Positions 62,897-64,000 of a stretch of 64,000 nt of DNA are shown one piece after another. The notes under the pieces were generated by a model, which saw only the letters and a list, made by a program, of their open reading frames with translations, was not told the DNA's origin and made no database searches. How positions within the stretch are numbered: position 1 is the stretch's first letter; every line of letters begins with the position of its first letter. The DNA is from Chloroflexota bacterium. Lineage in GTDB: Bacteria > Chloroflexota > Anaerolineae > UBA7937 > B3-Chlor. Location: contig JAUVXJ010000001.1 in the NCBI GenBank assembly GCA_030603665.1, forward strand, positions 1 through 64,000, written 5' to 3'. The position numbers and the translations under genes are program-made.

Positions 62897-63919
62897 ATGC
62901 ATCAGCAGAGAAAGCTCGACCATCTTCGCATTTGCCTGGATAGAAACCCCCAGTTCGCCAACGTTACCACCGGACTCGAGAAGTACCGCTTTGCACATCA
63001 GTCTCTGCCTGAGATCGACCTTGACGAGGTAGTGCTGTCCTCTGAATTGCTGGGCAAGAGCCTGAAGGCCCCCCTCGTGATATCCAGCATGACAGGAGGC
63101 ACCGGCGAGGCAGAGCAGATCAACCTGAATCTCGCCGAGGCAGCCCAACACATGGGATTGGCCATGGGTTTAGGATCCTTGAGAGCTGCCCTCGAGGACC
63201 CCTCATTGGTGGGCACCTATCGAGTGAGAGGAGTTGCACCAGACATCCTGCTTCTTGCCAATCTGGGTGCAGTGCAACTCAACTATGAATACGGCGCCGA
63301 GGACTGCCACAGAGTGGTGGAAATGATTGAGGCGGACGCTCTCGTGCTTCACCTCAACCCCCTTCAGGAATGCCTTCAGCTGGGCGGCAACACGAACTTC
63401 TCTTCTTTGCTGAAGAAGATAGAACAGGTTTGCCACCAGCTTCCAGTTCCTCTCGTGGTCAAAGAGGTAGGATGGGGCATCTCTACCAGGACGGCGAAGA
63501 TGCTGAACAACGCCGGCGTTGCCGCCATAGACGTGGCTGGCGCAGGAGGGACCTCTTGGAGTGCGGTGGAGAGGGATAGGGCCCCGGATGACAAGACCGA
63601 CAGCATCGCGGAAGCGTTCGCTGACTGGGGAATCCCCACCGTCGACTCCATTCTCATGGTGCGCAGAGCTGCGCCACGCATGACCATCATCGGCAGTGGA
63701 GGAATCCGCACCGGGATCGACATAGCCAAGGTCATAGCTCTCGGCGCTCATGCTGCTGGAATCGCCGCACCTTTGCTCACACCAGCCACCGTCGGTGCTG
63801 AGGCAGTCGTTGCCAAGCTGGAGGAAGTGGTCGATGAGTTGCGGATTGCCATGTTCTGCGTGGGCGCTGCGGACCTGGGGACTCTGAAGGACACCCCTCT
63901 GCTAGAGAGAATCGATTGA
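62897..63919 (+). CDS. fni: Type 2 isopentenyl-diphosphate isomerase
   Basis: FMN-dependent interconversion of IPP and DMAPP, 340 residues. RKLDHLRICLDRNPQFANVT and APLVISSMTGGTGEAEQINL at the front, LGSLRAALEDP, ANLGAVQLNYEYG, VKEVGWGISTRTAKMLNNAG, DVAGAGGTSWSAVERDRA and the phosphate-binding IIGSGGIRTGIDIAKVIALG. Typical full length. The probable polyprenyl synthase start 17 nt downstream would use its products. Confidence 0.95.
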   Translation: MHQQRKLDHLRICLDRNPQFANVTTGLEKYRFAHQSLPEIDLDEVVLSSELLGKSLKAPLVISSMTGGTGEAEQINLNLAEAAQHMGLAMGLGSLRAALEDPSLVGTYRVRGVAPDILLLANLGAVQLNYEYGAEDCHRVVEMIEADALVLHLNPLQECLQLGGNTNFSSLLKKIEQVCHQLPVPLVVKEVGWGISTRTAKMLNNAGVAAIDVAGAGGTSWSAVERDRAPDDKTDSIAEAFADWGIPTVDSILMVRRAAPRMTIIGSGGIRTGIDIAKVIALGAHAAGIAAPLLTPATVGAEAVVAKLEEVVDELRIAMFCVGAADLGTLKDTPLLERID

Positions 63920-63936
63920 TCGCAGGTAGCAGGCCA

Positions 63937-64000
63937 ATGGTATTTGACAAGTTCGACGGCTATCTGGCCGCCATCGAGACTGAGATGAGGAGGTCGTTCG
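63937..64000 (+). CDS. Start of a gene, probably polyprenyl diphosphate synthase (partial)
   Basis: Only 21 codons are in the window: MVFDKFDGYLAAIETEMRRS and on. Initial residues of this style (xxFDxxxxYLxxIExEMRR) are common in bacterial all-trans polyprenyl synthases, and the position directly after fni fits, but no catalytic DDxxD motif is in reach. AGCAGG precedes the ATG. The frame continues past the right edge. Confidence 0.5.
   Translation, partial: MVFDKFDGYLAAIETEMRRSF

Overview
The window is a chromosomal segment of about 58% GC from a bacterium, most likely a member of the Chloroflexota (Anaerolineae/Dehalococcoidia-like). The phylum is inferred from gene style, not from a marker search. 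Hints are several very large multi-spanning membrane proteins of the PTPS-related/YfhO and DUF2723 types, a soluble Ser/Thr kinase fused to a PQQ propeller, a baseplate-J-like protein beside alaS and ruvX, a type 2 IPP isomerase, and frequent GTG/TTG starts. No plasmid, phage or CRISPR signature was found. The only mobile DNA is the 5' part of a transposase gene at the left edge.

Layout. 1-500: end of an insertion sequence. 511-4170: tRNA-Leu, tRNA-Gly, tig, clpP, clpX (nascent-chain folding and proteolysis) closed by a strong terminator. 4211-6554 (minus): a GT4 glycosyltransferase and a FemAB/CelD-type acyltransferase. 6619-6860: a 6S RNA gene with its own promoter and terminator. 6946-14745: cupin, two zinc MDR dehydrogenases and three paralogous polytopic membrane proteins. 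14779-18038: DUF503 and a GT2 (minus), then ftsY and prfB (plus, with the classic +1 frameshift). 18204-20180: a lipoprotein and an 8-oxoguanine-deaminase-like amidohydrolase. 20205-23446 (minus): kinase/PQQ protein, PP2C phosphatase and a small protein.

23825-38878 (minus) is a cell-shape supercluster. In transcription order it reads rplY, mreB, mreC, mreD, two giant membrane proteins with C-terminal beta-sandwich repeats, mrdA (PBP2), minC, a truncated minD, rodA, gltX, tRNA-Gln. 39059-47402 (plus): alaS, an FtsA/PilM-like ATPase, a baseplate-J-like membrane protein, ruvX, mltG and an orphan periplasmic-binding lipoprotein. 47435-48739 (minus): pyrimidine-nucleoside phosphorylase. 48827-56274 (plus): trmFO, an M28 peptidase, hflX, a 667-bp low-information gap, two tandem S41/Ctp proteases and smpB. 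56324-61268: a truncated epimerase relic, hpt, then a molybdenum set (mobA, FAD-less Mo hydroxylase, mobB). 61280-64000: a broken ferredoxin/geranylgeranyl-reductase gene, acpP, fni and the start of a probable polyprenyl synthase, an isoprenoid/lipid corner with a divergent acpP/fni promoter.

The strongest points for follow-up are: the 6S RNA; probable AUU (hflX) and AUC (mreD) start codons, each placed exactly behind a good Shine-Dalgarno; a leaderless mrdA promoter; an identical 16-bp hairpin in the alaS leader and between the acpP/fni promoters; and a family of giant surface-polymer-like membrane proteins, two of which sit inside the mre-mrd cluster. No complete new defence-type or mobile system was seen.
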